Of a DNA stretch of 64,000 bases, positions 47,593-61,212 are shown piece by piece. Source of the stretch: Capillidium heterosporum (lineage: Eukaryota > Entomophthoromycota > Entomophthoromycetes > Entomophthorales > Capillidiaceae); contig WBMQ01000010.1 of the NCBI GenBank assembly GCA_016630905.1, positions 1,302,001 to 1,366,000 of the forward strand, given 5' to 3'. A program made the translations under genes and the position numbers. How positions within the stretch are numbered: the first letter of the stretch is position 1; each line of letters starts with the position of its first letter. The notes beneath the pieces were generated by a model that was given only the letters and a program-made list of their open reading frames with translations, did not search any database and was not told the DNA's origin.

Positions 47593-50500
47593 TTGAACTT
47601 GGTAAAAAGGTATTTTCTGTTGTTGGGATTTAAAAAGCTTGCTTTTGAATTTGAATGTCTTGTAATGTAATAAACCTCTGAAATGTAGGAACAATATGGA
47701 TCTGTTTTAAGAACACTCTGGTGATAGACAGCATTTGAAATGGTTGGCTAGTTTTGTAGCTAGGACCAATGGTTGGCAATTAAAGGATAGTTGAGTTGGA
47801 TATACACCAATTAAGGTGCCGTTATTAATTTTAATAAAGTTGTAAAGGAATGGGCACCTGACCTTATAGTCAAGTTTTGAAGGCTTGGCATTTGAAAACT
47901 ACAACTTTCTACTTGAAATGGAAATAAGGTTTGGCAATGTGCAAGTACTTTTCAGTTACTTAGATATAGATATAGACTAGTTTTAGTAGCTTTAGCCTGA
48001 AGTTGGTTAGGTGGGACTTGCCTCATTCCTTCTAATCCTTTACTCGATTCTAAGGCTTATACAAGTTTTCATCGCTACTACGATTAGTTAGGAAGCCCTC
48101 TTATTTTCGTATTGCTATAGAGGTACTGGAGTTAAGATACTTTTATAACATACGATCAACCTAAAATGCTTTGAGTAACTAGGCTTAATCTCGTATCTAC
48201 TTTCTAGATCTTTAACTACTACATCAAGAGTATTGATCAACATTATGTGATTCTTAGCATCAAAGTTACTTTCTAGTTGAACTCCATAGTCATATATAGG
48301 CTTTAGCAATGTCAATCAACTCCACAATGTCGACTTTTGAATCAAATTTGACTATTAATATCGCACGATACTGCTCTAGCTACAATATTCTACATGGTAT
48401 ATGATAGTATTTTTTATATAGTTGCCAAAGTGTCTTTAGAAATTTCAGTAATTTACAACATATGGATGGGATTTATAAAAATAAGAACATTCAAAGGATA
48501 TCCTTACAGTCAAATGTTAAAACAGTTCCTAAGTTCAAAGTGTTCCTGTTGTCCTTATCAGCATCAATAATGTGGATTGAGATGGCTGACTACTCATACC
48601 AATTTTAATATGTCTTGGGACTTGTTGAAATTCAAAAGGTTGACAAAAGCTGAGTTAACAAGTCAAGCTTTAGACGCCTCTAGAAATAACAGGAGCCGAA
48701 ACGATTAGAAGCTTTATCGAATAGATGAGATAAAGTCAAGGTGGATACGGCATGTTTCATGATGTTGGTGATGGTTTTTCCTCCATAGATCTCTATTTCA
48801 TAGACTATTTAATAAGTTGATGACTTACCTTGTCAATGTACTTTTATCTACTAATATAAAGTTCAGCTATTATTGAACCATCTTGATAACGTTATCGTTT
48901 CTATGCCTATATAAAAGAGCCTTCTCTTTGAATCTAAATAATCGCATTAAACTTTCGATACCACGTTCAAATTAATAGCTAACTAAAGGCTAAAGCCAAA
49001 TATACCTGTGCTTATATAGCAGGTAGTATTCAAATAGGAATTTGTAGGTATAGGAAAGCATATTTTTTAATATTCAGTATATACGGCTTTGTTGAAATAT
49101 TATAGGACTGCAGATATAGAAATTTTGATGCTAGATTACTTGTCTAGCTCTTCTAGGTATAAAAAGCATTATACCTAAAATCGACGCTAAATTGTATAAA
49201 CTAGTATTTATAAGCTTGCTTTATTGAAATGGAGTAGTTGTGTAGCATGACGATGCACCTACCATTTCTTTAGCAAAAGCCATTCGTTGACAGAGTATAT
49301 TGAAGTATAAAAGTAAATGACAATGGCAGTATCCTAACAGAGCAATTGTGTTTGGTACTATATGTTGGCATCTTAAAAGCTATTGCACCTTACTAGTCGC
49401 TTTAACCATCATTTTCCACACCAATCTGCAGCTCATTATATAACAGTAGTCTTACTGTCTATATAACTGAACACATGTCCTTTCAATGGGATCTAGACTA
49501 TAGGTTTAACCAATAGATACGTGCCAAATAGATTAAATATTTTGATATGGAATGAAAAGCTTTCAACCAAAGTAATTCTAGCACTATATTCAAAAGTAAA
49601 TGGGTAACTCATGTACAGATTCCAACAGATTGTCCTACACAGCTTTATCGAGCCAGCCCATCCAATTTCCAACAAATTGACACTAAAAACTATGGCCACG
49701 AATTCAACCTTTAGTCACCGATAGTACTAACCCAAACATCTATATTAAATCGCTGTCGCCATCTATCTAATGGTTGCAATAAAGTAAACCGTTAGCTAAT
49801 AAGTAAGGTTAATTCGATACCGTTACCCAATTAATAGGCTAAAACCGTAGCTGTAGGCGGCACTACCATAGTTGCTTATTACTTTGTCTAAAAATTTTGG
49901 ATAGGTTTATACAAATTAAGTAGGGGAAATTAATCCTGAATTTCGGAACGGATGCTTTATAGGACTTTATCAATTACCCCTCCTCCCAAACCAACATGTG
50001 AAAGTTTATCAGCCTGTAGAAATATAACCAATGAAAAGTGCCTAAATATTTTCAACAAACTTGGCATCATAGTTTGGAGAATATCGTCGCTTGAAGCTGC
50101 GAACATCTACATTCTTACACATGGTCGATTAGAAATCCTACTCGCCTTTTTGCATTTACAAAAGTCGGAGCAAAGGTTGTTGAAATCGAATAGTCCTTGG
50201 CCAATACTTTTTCATCGAGCCTACTTTAGAAAGTTTCTTTTACTTGGCGCCTAGGATCTAAAAATCCTTGAGACGCCCTATATAAGGAGCTTGGCTCCAC
50301 TAAATATATCGTACCATAACCCATTCAACTAGATATTCCCAAGAGATATATGTGATAAGTCATTGTATCTGATGAATAGTATTCAAAAATTAAATTTTAC
50401 GAAGCTACCAATAGGCTGTTGTTGAAGCCCACAGTAAAATCGAATGATTTTTCCAAACAGATTGGAAAGCTGCAACTTCGGGCCTAAAAATTTTGTCCAC

Positions 50501-50831
50501 AATAGAATCGAACCATGACCTCATACAATTAACTTTTAGCTACAATCACCTGAAAAGTAAAAAGGTAGAAGGCTAAAAGCATAAGTATAAAAGCCTACTT
50601 AAGTTGATGCGCTTTTAAACATTCTGGTTTTGAATTGAAGCTTCTATTATAAATAGCCAAGGAATAGACATATTTTACGTTTGTTACATTATAAACCATA
50701 TAAAAGTTCGACGTTGTCCTACCTTTTACAACTCCAAAAGTTTATCAAGTTATACATATACATTTACTTTCACCACTTTCAAAGTCTTCTCAATTCAACT
50801 TCGCCTCCAACTTTGATAAAATACAAAAGTT
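47593..50831. other. Gene-poor 3.2-kb region
   Basis: AT-rich, with short open frames only. Those at 48115-48315 (minus; VQLESNFDAKNHIMLINTLD) and 49952-50254 (plus; about 100 aa) have a coding-like amino-acid mix but no recognisable family and no clear splice partners. They may be gene relics. Confidence 0.4.
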
Positions 50832-51619
50832 ATGATGACCATCCAGCTCAACAGTACCCTCTTCCTGACCCAAGCCAAAACGAAGCCTTTCGTCTTAAGC
50901 GCCTTACTCCTCTTCAGCCTAGGGTTTCTATCTTCCATCCTGTTCCAAAGCTTACAGCTGCAGTACCAAAAGATAACCTACTCTTCTTTATCCCAGCCTA
51001 TACCCCTCAACATAAACTTACATTTGGAGTTTGGGTTACTAGCTTTAATTTGTGGTTTGTCTTACCCTGTCTTGGATACGTTGATGGAAGGTAAAAATAA
51101 GATTGTTAAGCATGATTGGCCTAGCGTTATGAGGTAAATTTAAAATGAGTTCCATCTTTTTACTGATATATTTGCAACTTTTAATAGATGTGCAGGTGGC
51201 TTGATAGGTGTCAACTACGCCGCTACCAAATTAACTATAACCAACCCTACCCAGGTATCGTTAGTTTTGGCGCTGATAGCATTAGGTTTGTGGGTTATGT
51301 TCGATTTTACGAAGCATGGGTTCCTGCTATCTTTGTCGTTGACTTTGATAGGTACGTTGTGCTTCTATTTGCAGGTTTATCTCGGTCAGTATAGGTAACC
51401 ATTCGACTTTTATTTATCTATCAATACTGACTCCTTAAATTGTAGCTTTGTCAAAGCCGACTTCTTTGGGGTAAAGTCCTACATTCCTGTAAGTTTTAAA
51501 TATGAAGTTTAGCTTGTACTGACTTTTTATGCTTCTAGTGCGTTATCTACGCCTCCTGTATCTGGTACGGTAGTGTAGGTCGACAGCTCTATACTTTGTA
51601 TAAGCCTAAGGAGGTATAA
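50832..51619 (+). CDS. INS1: INSIG family protein (Ins1-like)
   Basis: About 210 aa in four exons (introns 50-54 nt). Six hydrophobic helices: PFVLSALLLFSLGFLSSILF, HLEFGLLALICGLSYPVLDT, then CAGGLIGVNYAATKLTI, TQVSLVLALIALGLWVMFDF, FLLSLSLTLIGTLCFYLQVY and the end FFGVKSYIPCVIYASCIWYG / SVGRQL. 'GGLIGVNYAATKL', 'LALGLW..FD..k.Gf', 'Yip.v.f.....yG.iGRqL' are the INSIG signature. INSIG proteins sit in the ER, sense sterols and control HMG-CoA reductase (fission yeast Ins1) or SREBP-SCAP (animals). The start at 50832 gives MMTIQLN; a second ATG is directly adjacent. Confidence 0.88.
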
Positions 51620-53667
51620 GGACTTGATAGAGCTACAGCTGCTTTTAGTTTTAGCATATCGAAACGCTATCTTCTTCATTGCCAAGTTATTTCACGTTAT
51701 CCGATTCAAAAGTCAACTTCATCGCTCGAAATTCCAACCATTTCTAACTTAGAACTTTCCTTCTACTCTCTTACTCTTAGGAGTTATCAATGCATCTACT
51801 TTATCGCCAACTTTATCTATTGAATCAAGTAAGTTGGAGTTTGAGTGCACTATATCCGTAATTAATAAACCTATTTAAAGATTAAGTTTTGAATATATAT
51901 CTTTTGGGAATTTAGTTGGATGTTAGTTTATTGAATGTTTTATGAGTTGATGGTAGTTGTTTAAAACACTCGATCCAACAACTTTAAAATTTCCCTCTAT
52001 TGAATGTTAAGTTGGTCACCAATAATGCCTACTCAAACAAGGAAAAGCTATGATAATCTAAAAAGTAGTTTGCAATGAATCTTCGAAATTTCCAATTTGA
52101 AGCTCCACTTTTTGAACCTGCTGAACAAAGTTCAGGGATAATTTTGCAACGAAATATTTGGAAATGCAAGCTGGACAAATTTTTCGAGATGTGATTAAAA
52201 AGTTTATAAATGTAGTAGGTTGTATATGTACGATTTAAAATTAGAGAATGAGAATGGTAATATATCCGCCTATAGATGAGCATTTTAGTTCTTCTATCTG
52301 ATGTAACCTTGTCTTTGATTATGGTGAGTATAGGTTCTATGGAGAATCTAGTTTGAAAGTAGTTGAATAATTGGATGCTTTGTCCTGTAGGAGTTATTTG
52401 ATAAGACCAACTGTCACTTTAAAACCACCAGACGTTGTTCCCATTAGCTCAAGTTATCAGGTTTATAATGTCAATTATAGTAGAATAGATGGGAAAGTGG
52501 CTTCACCTTTAAAGTGGGAGCAACCATTTCCAACTGTCAAATGTTTCTTCCGCATTAGTTGGTAAAGAAAGGTACTAGGCACTTCAAAATAAAAGTATTA
52601 TATTACAGATGTAGGTTTATGAGGTTAGAATGGTACTTGTGAGTTCTGGTAGGCTAGCTTCTAAAAAATTACCATTAGTTTAAACTGTTTTGAACTTTGA
52701 AGATTTAGTTGAATATCTCTGGCTTATATTTGAAGGTATCCGTTAAACCAGCATTCATTGATTGTTAAAATTGGAAAGTAGTAAGCTAGCAGCCGTAAAC
52801 TACTTGGTGCCTACCTGAAACTAGCTTGCTGCTTACTTCTCAAGATGAAAAGTACTTTCCCATTTATATGTTTATACCACTAGGTTAGTAAAGGTTGCTC
52901 AAATAGAATGATGGGGTTAATGATTCTACCTGCAAGAAGTAAAGTGACGTCGGCAACTTTTAGAGAACTTATACAATCGTCACTATCGACGTTCTATTTC
53001 TATATGCCATTGTATAGCTAATATTATGTATAAGGTAAAAGTTTTTAAGGTACGTTAGAAGACGATGGTACACAATTGCAGCAATGTAGCCCTTACTCGA
53101 AGATTAAGTTACTTAGGCCTGTACCTATCATTTCCTTGATGAAATGATTAATCTAACTACTTCAGTTGAATTGATCACGCTGTAGCTCAAAGATATGTAA
53201 CTAAAATAAATAAAACAAAATAGGCTAGTTAAGAAGCATATTTGTGTTACTTGTCAGTTGCAGTATCTAATGTGATATAATTCTTTAAACTTGAAAAGAA
53301 CTGTACAGTATACATATAAAGTTTGGCCATTTATAACAGTAATAAAGGTATCGATATTGCTATCGTAAAAAAAATTAAATATAGGCATTCACAAAGTTCA
53401 AGAACTAAAAAGATCACTGCCTTGTACGGTTACAAATCCTAATAAATATAAAACATATACGAAAATGAAAGCATAGTAGTCGATATGACAGTAATCGAAT
53501 GCTAGGTATCGATCTTCAAGCGGCATTATTACAAATAGAGTATCAAATTAAAAAGTCTATGGGAACTTTTAAAAGCGCCACCTTAAAAAGTACAGTTGAA
53601 AATCGCATTTAAACTTAACAAATAAAAGGCAAGCATATACGTTGAAAACTGTTTACTTGCTTAACGC
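51620..53667. other. Gene-poor 2-kb region
   Basis: AT-rich; the open frames at 52029-52283 and 52371-52565 are not recognisable. An imperfect inverted repeat around 52770-52845 (GTAAGCTAGCAGC against GCTTGCTGCTTAC) could form a hairpin. Confidence 0.4.
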
Positions 53668-53977
53668 TTACTGCTTCTCTTCCTTGGTAGGGTCGATGAA
53701 CTGAGCGTCGGAAGCGGTGCCCTTTGCCCACTTGGCGATCTTAATACCTTGTTCATCGCGGATCTGGGCAGCAGCACGCTTTTCAACTTTGACGACTTGG
53801 CGTAGGGCTTGAGCGCAAACTTGAGAGTACTTGAGGTAGCTACAAATTTAAAAAAGGTTAGTAAAGTCAAATTATAAAATTTAAACAAATGTTGATGGGG
53901 AGATGGAAATTCGAAAAAGGTAAATGGTTGAAAAGTAGGTATTACGTGAAACCAGCGGATCTCCAGGAAAAGGCCAT
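53668..53977 (-). CDS. ATP15: Mitochondrial ATP synthase epsilon subunit
   Basis: 67 aa in two exons with an intron of about 110 nt after codon 10. MAFSWRSAGF / TYLKYSQVCAQALRQVVKVE matches the start of eukaryotic epsilon ('..WR.AGisY..Y...aA...R..LK.e'). The tail KIAKWAKGTASDAQFIDPTK is also typical. It is part of the central stalk of F1 in mitochondria. Length fits the family (about 50-70 aa). Confidence 0.92.
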
Positions 53978-56900
53978 CTTTTTTACTTGTATAGTTTAAA
54001 GGTTGGTAGGGCGTTTATAAGAAAACTGAATGAACAAAGCTTGACAAAATTTGCACTACAATCTGATTTCGGAATGGGCTTCCTTACAATGTATGATTGG
54101 TGGAATTTGAAAGATGGCTGGGAAATTTATCCGTATTGACGAATTAAAGTTTAGGTGAATGGATCATGATGGTTGCCAAATTTTGAAATTTAAGATGGGA
54201 AAGTTTAATAAAAAAATCCAACTTCATTTTGACAATAGATGGCGTCTGCATAGGCGACAAAGATCGAGACGCATTAGAAATGAGAGATATGTATTTGGGT
54301 ACAGTTTGAATTGGGAATAATAAGTAAGTTTATTTTGTTTACCTTGCTATCCTTCACTTTCCATCAAATTCATTAATCCATATGAATTTTCATGGTTGTT
54401 TCATTTTTAACCTCGTAGTACTAGTGTTATTTTTATAAAAAGACCAAGTTCAATTTTAAACTTAAATTATCAATTAAAAGCATATAGCTACAGACAACTA
54501 TTCTTCAAGGATCATTTACTTTGGTATAATTCTACTCTCGTCTAACTTGAGATTCTAGACAGTAGTAATAGCTTGTGGAAATCTAGTTGTCTTTCCTAGA
54601 ATGATACATTGATCGTTTCTTAGAAACAGCAGTTTTTAAATGAGCTTCTTGACATCACTTTAGAATTCTGTGCTGAAGCGGAAAGTAAAGTCAAGGATCA
54701 TTCTTTTTGCTATAAGATATTTCAGATTATATGTGATTTCGTATTTTTTAGTATTCGAATTGTAGATATTATAAAATAACAGATGGAGGCTTTATTAAAA
54801 GCTCATAAAACATTAGTCAACTGTTTTTTCATCTACAATATTCTATATATTTATGTAATAAACTGTAATATATTATCAGTTCTAGTTATAATCTAAATGA
54901 TGAGTATTTAAGTTTAAATGTCAAATTAAATATGGTGTACAATTTAAATGGTTACAAGTAGTTCCTTGGTATAGAGTGACCACTAAGTACTTATATCACC
55001 TAATCTCATAACTTTTAGCTGTTAAACTAGACACATACATTTTCTTTTTCAATTTGGACAAATGTATTTTGTATTTCTATGAAAATTGACTTGAATCTAA
55101 TGTGCTATAAACCGTACCCAATATTGAGTTTGGAATAAAACGCATACTTTTTAGCAACCCTATTCATCTGCTTGCACCCATAACTGGATTTAAGTGATTG
55201 CCAATCCACTATAAATACATTTTGTTGGATAATTTCTTCTAAATTTGTTGTTGTAGGGGCTATCGAGCTGGGACAATGTACCCATTTCAACTATATTTAT
55301 TTGAAACTACTGACATTACCAATATAAAAAGCCAAAGAAATTAACTGGAAATTGTTCATAAAAGTGTGAATTTTTCGCACCACATCGAGTTTCACTATAT
55401 TCTTGACATATTTACAACCAGCATCTTATCTAACCGTGCTAGTCATCAGCTCTATCCAAATCCTATCTAGAAATCTGTATGGAAGCTACAGGCAGCAGGA
55501 TATGATAATTAAAATCTTTGACTGGCTGCTGGCATTTTTGTAATATGTACAAGGGTTTCAAGGACAGAGTCGATCTCATTACAAATTTACAATTGCACCG
55601 AGGCAACACCTCCATCCATCAAGTAGTGCACATATGCCATAGTATCAAATGCAAACTCAAAGTATCTGGTACCGGCTCCAAATACGGTATCTCTCAAACT
55701 GAAATGATAAGACTATATAGTGTATTTTATATTAAATAGTATAGTATAGTTGGGATACTCAATCTATCGTCTTGGACTTCACAGTTCAAGTAGAATTGCT
55801 ACAGTGGATTGTGCTTTCGATGACAAAAGTAGCTTGGCTAAATTGGCTGAGTTTAGAGATAAAGGTAATAAAATGGTAGGAAGCTATAGCAGAGGGCTTG
55901 GTGCTAAATTATATGATAGGATTATGAACAGTGTCGAAATTGTAGTATAGGGCATCATTGTCCTGTTCAAAATCCAATAATGTTATCAAATAAAAGTTGT
56001 GTTGGAAATGATGTTCCTTTAAAGCTGTAAGGGTTTATTTACTATATTATGTAGTCAAATTTATAGTACTGCATATAGACTGCACATCCAGTAAAGTGAA
56101 GCATTGCTTCAGTTAGGTAACTATCCTAGACAAATTATAGCTTCAACTCTCCATGCAATTTATTGATACATCTGTGTGAAGTGGTTTATAAATGCCAAAA
56201 AATTCGAATATTACACAATACATCAAAGATCCAAGGTATTGGTTCATGAAGCTTTACATCTTGAACTCAACTTTTACTTGGTGTCAACGATTAAAGCTAA
56301 GAGATGTTCTCAAACGGCAGCCATATCCACTAACATCCACCTCCTTACAAGATAGAAAGCTGCTAACAGATTTAGAATCGATCCAAGTGGTTGGTTTAGT
56401 AAATATATATCTATACCTTAGGTATCTGAAGTGAACTTTATTCCAGTTAAAGTTAGAATACAGTAGCGAATCTTCAACTGTCCTATATTTAGTCGAACAC
56501 AAACAAAGTTAGCTAGTACAGGTAGTTTTGTCTTAAGGCGAGCACCAAGTATTTAGATTTAGTCCGATCTCAGATAGTTGACAGCTGTTGAATTAAACAA
56601 TATATTTTTGGTATGAGCAGATTAATTTTTGAGCCTATTATGAAAAGTTACTTGAATTCGATTTACAAGCTATACCTGACATCAAGTTTAGAATAGGAGC
56701 AAGACATTAAGAATTCTCATAAATAGTTTGATCCTAAAACGGCATATAAATAACTACAAACCCATTACCTATTGGATACTTCCGACACCTCCCCATAAAT
56801 ATCGTTGTTTAGCAGGTTATTAGGGGGCTTTCGAACTGGGGATTATACTATCCACAAACTAAAACTCTTAATCTAAGACATCTTGAGCACAAAGTGTCAA

Positions 56901-56983
56901 CAAAACAACGGTGAGGCTTTATAAAAAGTATAAATTGGTTGACGGCGTCAAGTCTCTACCATTTTAAAAGTATTTGTACAATC
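53978..56983. other. Gene-poor 3-kb region with possible relics
   Basis: AT-rich. Open pieces at 55518-55739 (HICHSIKCKLKVSGTGSKYG), 55750-55950 (DKSSLAKLAEFRDKGNKMVG) and 56192-56434 have a more coding-like composition than their surroundings, but no start, signal sequence or splice pattern links them. I read them as possible decayed genes, not as annotated CDS. Confidence 0.35.
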
Positions 56984-57589
56984 ATGAAGTCGCTTTTATT
57001 TTCCATTACTATCTTACAGCTGATTCCAAGTAAATATTTTCCCATTTCCAGGTTTATATAGTTGTATTTAGTTATCAGCTCTACAATCTTACCAGTGCCT
57101 GATAGTTCCACCAAAAAGTTGGTTGGGAATTACGAAGAGAAGTATACGGTACGATGCCTTTACTACTATAAAGCTAATCCTTGGTATGACTAGAATAATG
57201 ATATAAAGGAGGGAGTCAATTTCTTTATCGAAAATTTGGAGTTGCATGCTGATGCCACCTACTACCGTCAGAACAAGTTTATCTGTAAAGGTGAGATATG
57301 TAAGGTTATCAAGATTGCCAACCTTCCTGAGTCAGGGACCTATACGGTTACCAAATTGTAAGTTGAAAGTTTGGATTTTGAATATTTACTCTTCAATAGG
57401 AAATCCAACTACTTCAAGCTTAGATTTAAGAGTACTAGTAAAGTTACTATAATGGATTGGACTTTGAATGACTACAGTAAGTTGATTAAATCGGTCGAGT
57501 ACGAGGATGTTGATGGCAGCCAAAAGGTTGATAAGATCTTGATTCGTAAAAAGGTAAGCGGAAGGGTATATATAGGGATTTTATACTAA
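56984..57589 (+). CDS. Small secreted protein of unknown family
   Basis: Starts MKSLLFSITILQLIP with the helix continuing after the first intron as IISSTILPVP, a good signal peptide. Predicted exons then read DSSTKKLVGNYEEKYT / NNDIKEGVNFFIENLELHAD...KFICKGEICKVIKIANLPES...YTVTK / LKSNYFKLRFKSTSKVTIMD...LIRKK. Introns are 42-46 nt. The mature part (about 130 aa) is rich in Lys and beta-prone stretches with a C-x4-C pair (ICKGEIC). The last exon can read on to TAA at 57589, or an intron starting GTAAGC at its end would bring in TAG at once. No family recognised. Confidence 0.55.
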
Positions 57590-58380
57590 ATCTTGATAGT
57601 AGGGGATGAGTTATGGACAGGTTTCTAAGAAAGGCATACATGGATGAGGTTAAACTGTATATTAAATAAAGGATTTATTATAAAATGCTAAGATAGTATA
57701 GTTTATAGATTTGATTGATAGCTGATGTGAATTTAGCTATAGCACTAATATTTTATACATCCATTAGATTAGAAAACTTTGTTTTTATTTAGTAATAGAG
57801 CATATTGTTTTAAAACTTCAATCTTTAGCGTAGCTATCACTACACCTATATAAAATGATTTGAAGTAATTCAAATAGTTTTTCAATGTCTAACCGAAGTA
57901 TCAAAGGTCAGAGATTTTGAAAGGTGGATAACTCTTGGCACCTTGGGTTCAATTTTTGCTGGATGTCAATAATCCATAACTAGGGAAAGCTTTTGATTGC
58001 CAACCACCTCCTTATAAATTGGAAAGTTGCTTTATATGTTGAAAGGTATATTAAAGTTGTTGATTTTCGATTAACTTTACCCAATTATAACATAGACGGT
58101 GGTTTTGGGTTTAATAACTCTTTATTTGGGTTTTTTAGTATACACCAGCGCACTTATAAATTCTTCTGAAAGTATATAAATGTTTGTGTTGATCGTATAA
58201 ATGTCTCTCAAGTAAATGTTTTTTATATCAAACTAACATCACGATATATTAGCTGAAATGTCCCAACCATTCTTCCGACTAGTTTACATTAGTAGATTCA
58301 ACAAATGAAAATATCAATGTATAGAGTTAATAGATCAATGCCATTTACTAATTAAAGTGCTATTAATTGTGGTGACCAAT
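57590..58380. other. Intergenic
   Basis: AT-rich, between the small secreted protein and the secreted-protein relic. No gene recognised. Confidence 0.4.
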
Positions 58381-58996
58381 ACTAGTTACCAGTGTTACCA
58401 CAACTGAACAACTGGGTCGAGTACTCACCTTGACTACTGGCCCCATACTTGATAAAGGCAGGATTGATCATGTTGTCATGGTACTCGGGATTACTGATCC
58501 AAACTTTGTCAATCTCCTCTTCGTTCCCCTGAATAAAGATGATATTTCAATAATGTTTTGGATAGAATACCCTTGCTTCTCAACGTGCCTTCCAGTCTAG
58601 GTTATTGGAACTTAAATAGCCTACTTTTTTGGAGTGAAGTTGGAATTGCAACTGTTACTAACAGGCTACCATCAACTTCTAGTTGATACATAGAGGTTGG
58701 ACATGGAATTTGGCACGTTCATTGTTTATAAGCTTGAATATTTTGGTGATGGCATAACTGTATTCAGCTTTGGTAAAGCGTTTGGGGTAATCATCATCAT
58801 TGTAGTGGACATGTTTAAGAGGAAGTCTGATGATGAGCTTGGGGCCGTTGTCGATTGGGATTTGAAAGGACATGGTCATGGTGGCAGGAACTGGAATAAG
58901 CTTTACACTATCATAGTTTGGGGACAGCTACGATTCGGGGTATATTATCAAGCTGAGAACTAAAGCACCTAGAGAGGCTAAGGTGAAAGGCTTCAT
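58381..58996 (-). pseudogene. Relic of a small secreted protein gene
   Basis: ATG at 58996 opens MKPFTLASLGALVLSLIIYP, a signal-peptide-like start, then TAG at 58928-58930. Beyond it the same frame stays open: LIPVPATMTMSFQIPIDNGP, KLIIRLPLKHVHYNDDDYPK, SYAITKIFKLINNERAKFHV. Further on, coding-like sequence continues in another frame (MYQLEVDGSLLVTVAIPTSL), broken by TAA, then an intron-like GTATTC...TTCAG and a final exon-like piece NEEEIDKVWISNPEYHDNMI ending at about 58381. At least two stops and one frameshift show decay. Family unknown. Confidence 0.6.
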
Positions 58997-61212
58997 CACA
59001 GTAAGGATTAAATGAGATTATTAATAGGTTATTAAAGTAACTATTTTCATGATATATAAATTTGCAGATTATAAGCTATTTATACCTCTTCCACCCATTT
59101 CAAATTATTTTACATTCTCGTTTATGGATGTCAGGCGAATAGACTTTTAGATTTGAAGATGTAGGGCAAGTTATCAATCCTTGACATCTACTTGAACTTA
59201 GAACCTAGCTCCTATTGAATCGTTTTTCTAGTCGTGATAAACCTAGTCACTCTAATCCAGATACATCCCACATTTTTGGAAGCTATAGTGTTGTAAATAA
59301 AGAGGCTTTAGCTTTGTTTATATCAATACAAAGAGATTGATGGATAGTTTTCCGATAAAGGTCATGGTATACATTGGTTAGTTAATTTTTTTAAATTTAG
59401 CAATACCAATTGATAAATGTTTGTGCTTAGGTTCATTTAGAGCTTTATATATAGGATTTGAAATACAATTAGCTTTTAAATTTTATTATTATCGAGTGAA
59501 CTTATCGAAATTTATTTAAGTATATATACTAGCATAAATAGCAACACTTTATATGTTAATAAGTTGATAAAGTTGTTCGTCTCATCTATTCTAGCCATCT
59601 TAAAGTTTAAAGCACTGCAGAGCTAAAGATCTGCCAGCATTGAGGTCTCCTATCCCATCTTCATCGCCATAAAGCTTAATGACGATAGTAACTAGGTGCA
59701 GTAAGTTAAATATCTACCACTATTTAACCTTCTGAAGCACCTTGTCTTAGTCATTAATAGTAGCATTAATGATAAATTCAAATGTGATGGATTTCTTGTA
59801 AAGATAATCAATCAGCATCTTGGGGTTTTTGAAGGTAATCCCTGTGACTACATCTTTTCCTTTGACTGCCTTCTTTAAACTGGAGTTGAGAATTTCCTCA
59901 AAGTAATTGTATACACTCGTCAGAATAGCTATGTGGGTATTTATTACTGGTACAACATCTTAGTCGGACGTCATGTCACATACAATGTAGCTTTTAAAAT
60001 TGGTGAAGCGCTCAAATCAATAGTTTTTGATGATACCATCCTTTCGATCAAGATACGTAGACATTGGATCATATCATATGAGCTGATTTCTCTAATGCTT
60101 TCTATATTTATAGAGTTAGATTAAAATTACAAATAAATTACAGGTAAAGTTGATAAGCCTTTTGGTGATCAAGTCAGTGTCTGCCAAGTAGGTTGATATG
60201 TCTCCTACCTTGACTTGTCATAGTTTTAGTTGATGAATAATATGCATCGACTCTGCCTAATAAGAATACTACTAACGCTAGCTAAATGAATATGTATCAA
60301 AGTGATAGAGGTAATGTATCTCTCGGTATTCTTGTGTATTAAATAGATGAGTACGTTGGTATCGGCCTTAAACCATTTGAGCATTGAAGTCAGATCTTCC
60401 TGATATTCTGAATTTACTTTTTGATACTCTGAAGCTGATTCTTGATCCTCCAAAGTTAACTACTCCCAAAGCACTCTTATCCACTTTGGCTTGTGAATTC
60501 TTTGGATTCCCTTCAATTTACTAGTCTTCATGCTTAGAATGTTTTCAAGGTACAAGGCATCTACTTAGCTCTATTTTCTCCTACAGTTGTTTGAATCTTG
60601 ACTTGATTAGTCTATTGAGTATATTTTTGTATATATATAGCTTAATTAAACTTAAAGCTAATTATATGGGTTTTAGAATAAGGGATAATCTAGTATATAT
60701 TTGCGATGCCAAATTTTATAAAACTTGTGTCATGATAACCCTTATTTTATGTTATAGTATTGGATGATGGTAGGTCAGATACGAATGGCAGTTTTAGGGA
60801 AGAATGTCTGTTCGTTGTGATGAGATCCTCTGTCGGCCATTACATACTACATGATTGCTCTTTGTAGAACTGCTAACTAGTAATCGACAATCTAAAAATA
60901 GAATGGTGAAAATTCCAACTTATCATATGTCATTAACTGAGTTAGCCAGTTACCATGTCAACGCAAATGTATCCACTATAACCTATGCAAAGGTTTTGAC
61001 TGATGAGGAGGCTGGAAGCGAGGTGTCATCAACTAAAGTTTAGTGATGGAGTTCAATATGGATATACATTTATAATTTTGAATATATTTATTATAATTAC
61101 CTTCCTAGTGCAGATGAAAATGATGTTTCAAGATACTTGATACAAATATGCTAAAACAATACAGGTATATACAAGCACAACATTTAATTAAAACAACTGA
61201 ACATATAAAAAC
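58997..61212. other. Gene-poor 2.2-kb region with a probable decayed gene
   Basis: On the minus strand between about 60530 and 59650 scattered pieces look coding (SASEYQKVNSEYQEDLTSML, NVLIYLIHKNTERYITSITL, VVTGITFKNPKMLIDYLYKK) but are broken by stops and frame changes. A plus-strand frame at 60855-61043 (YHMSLTELASYHVNANVSTI) is similar in quality. No family recognised. Confidence 0.4.

Noticed and set aside
50480-50560. Possible minus-strand tRNA (sequence with ATTCGATTC-like loop)
   Set aside because: T stem does not pair and no cloverleaf can be folded by eye.
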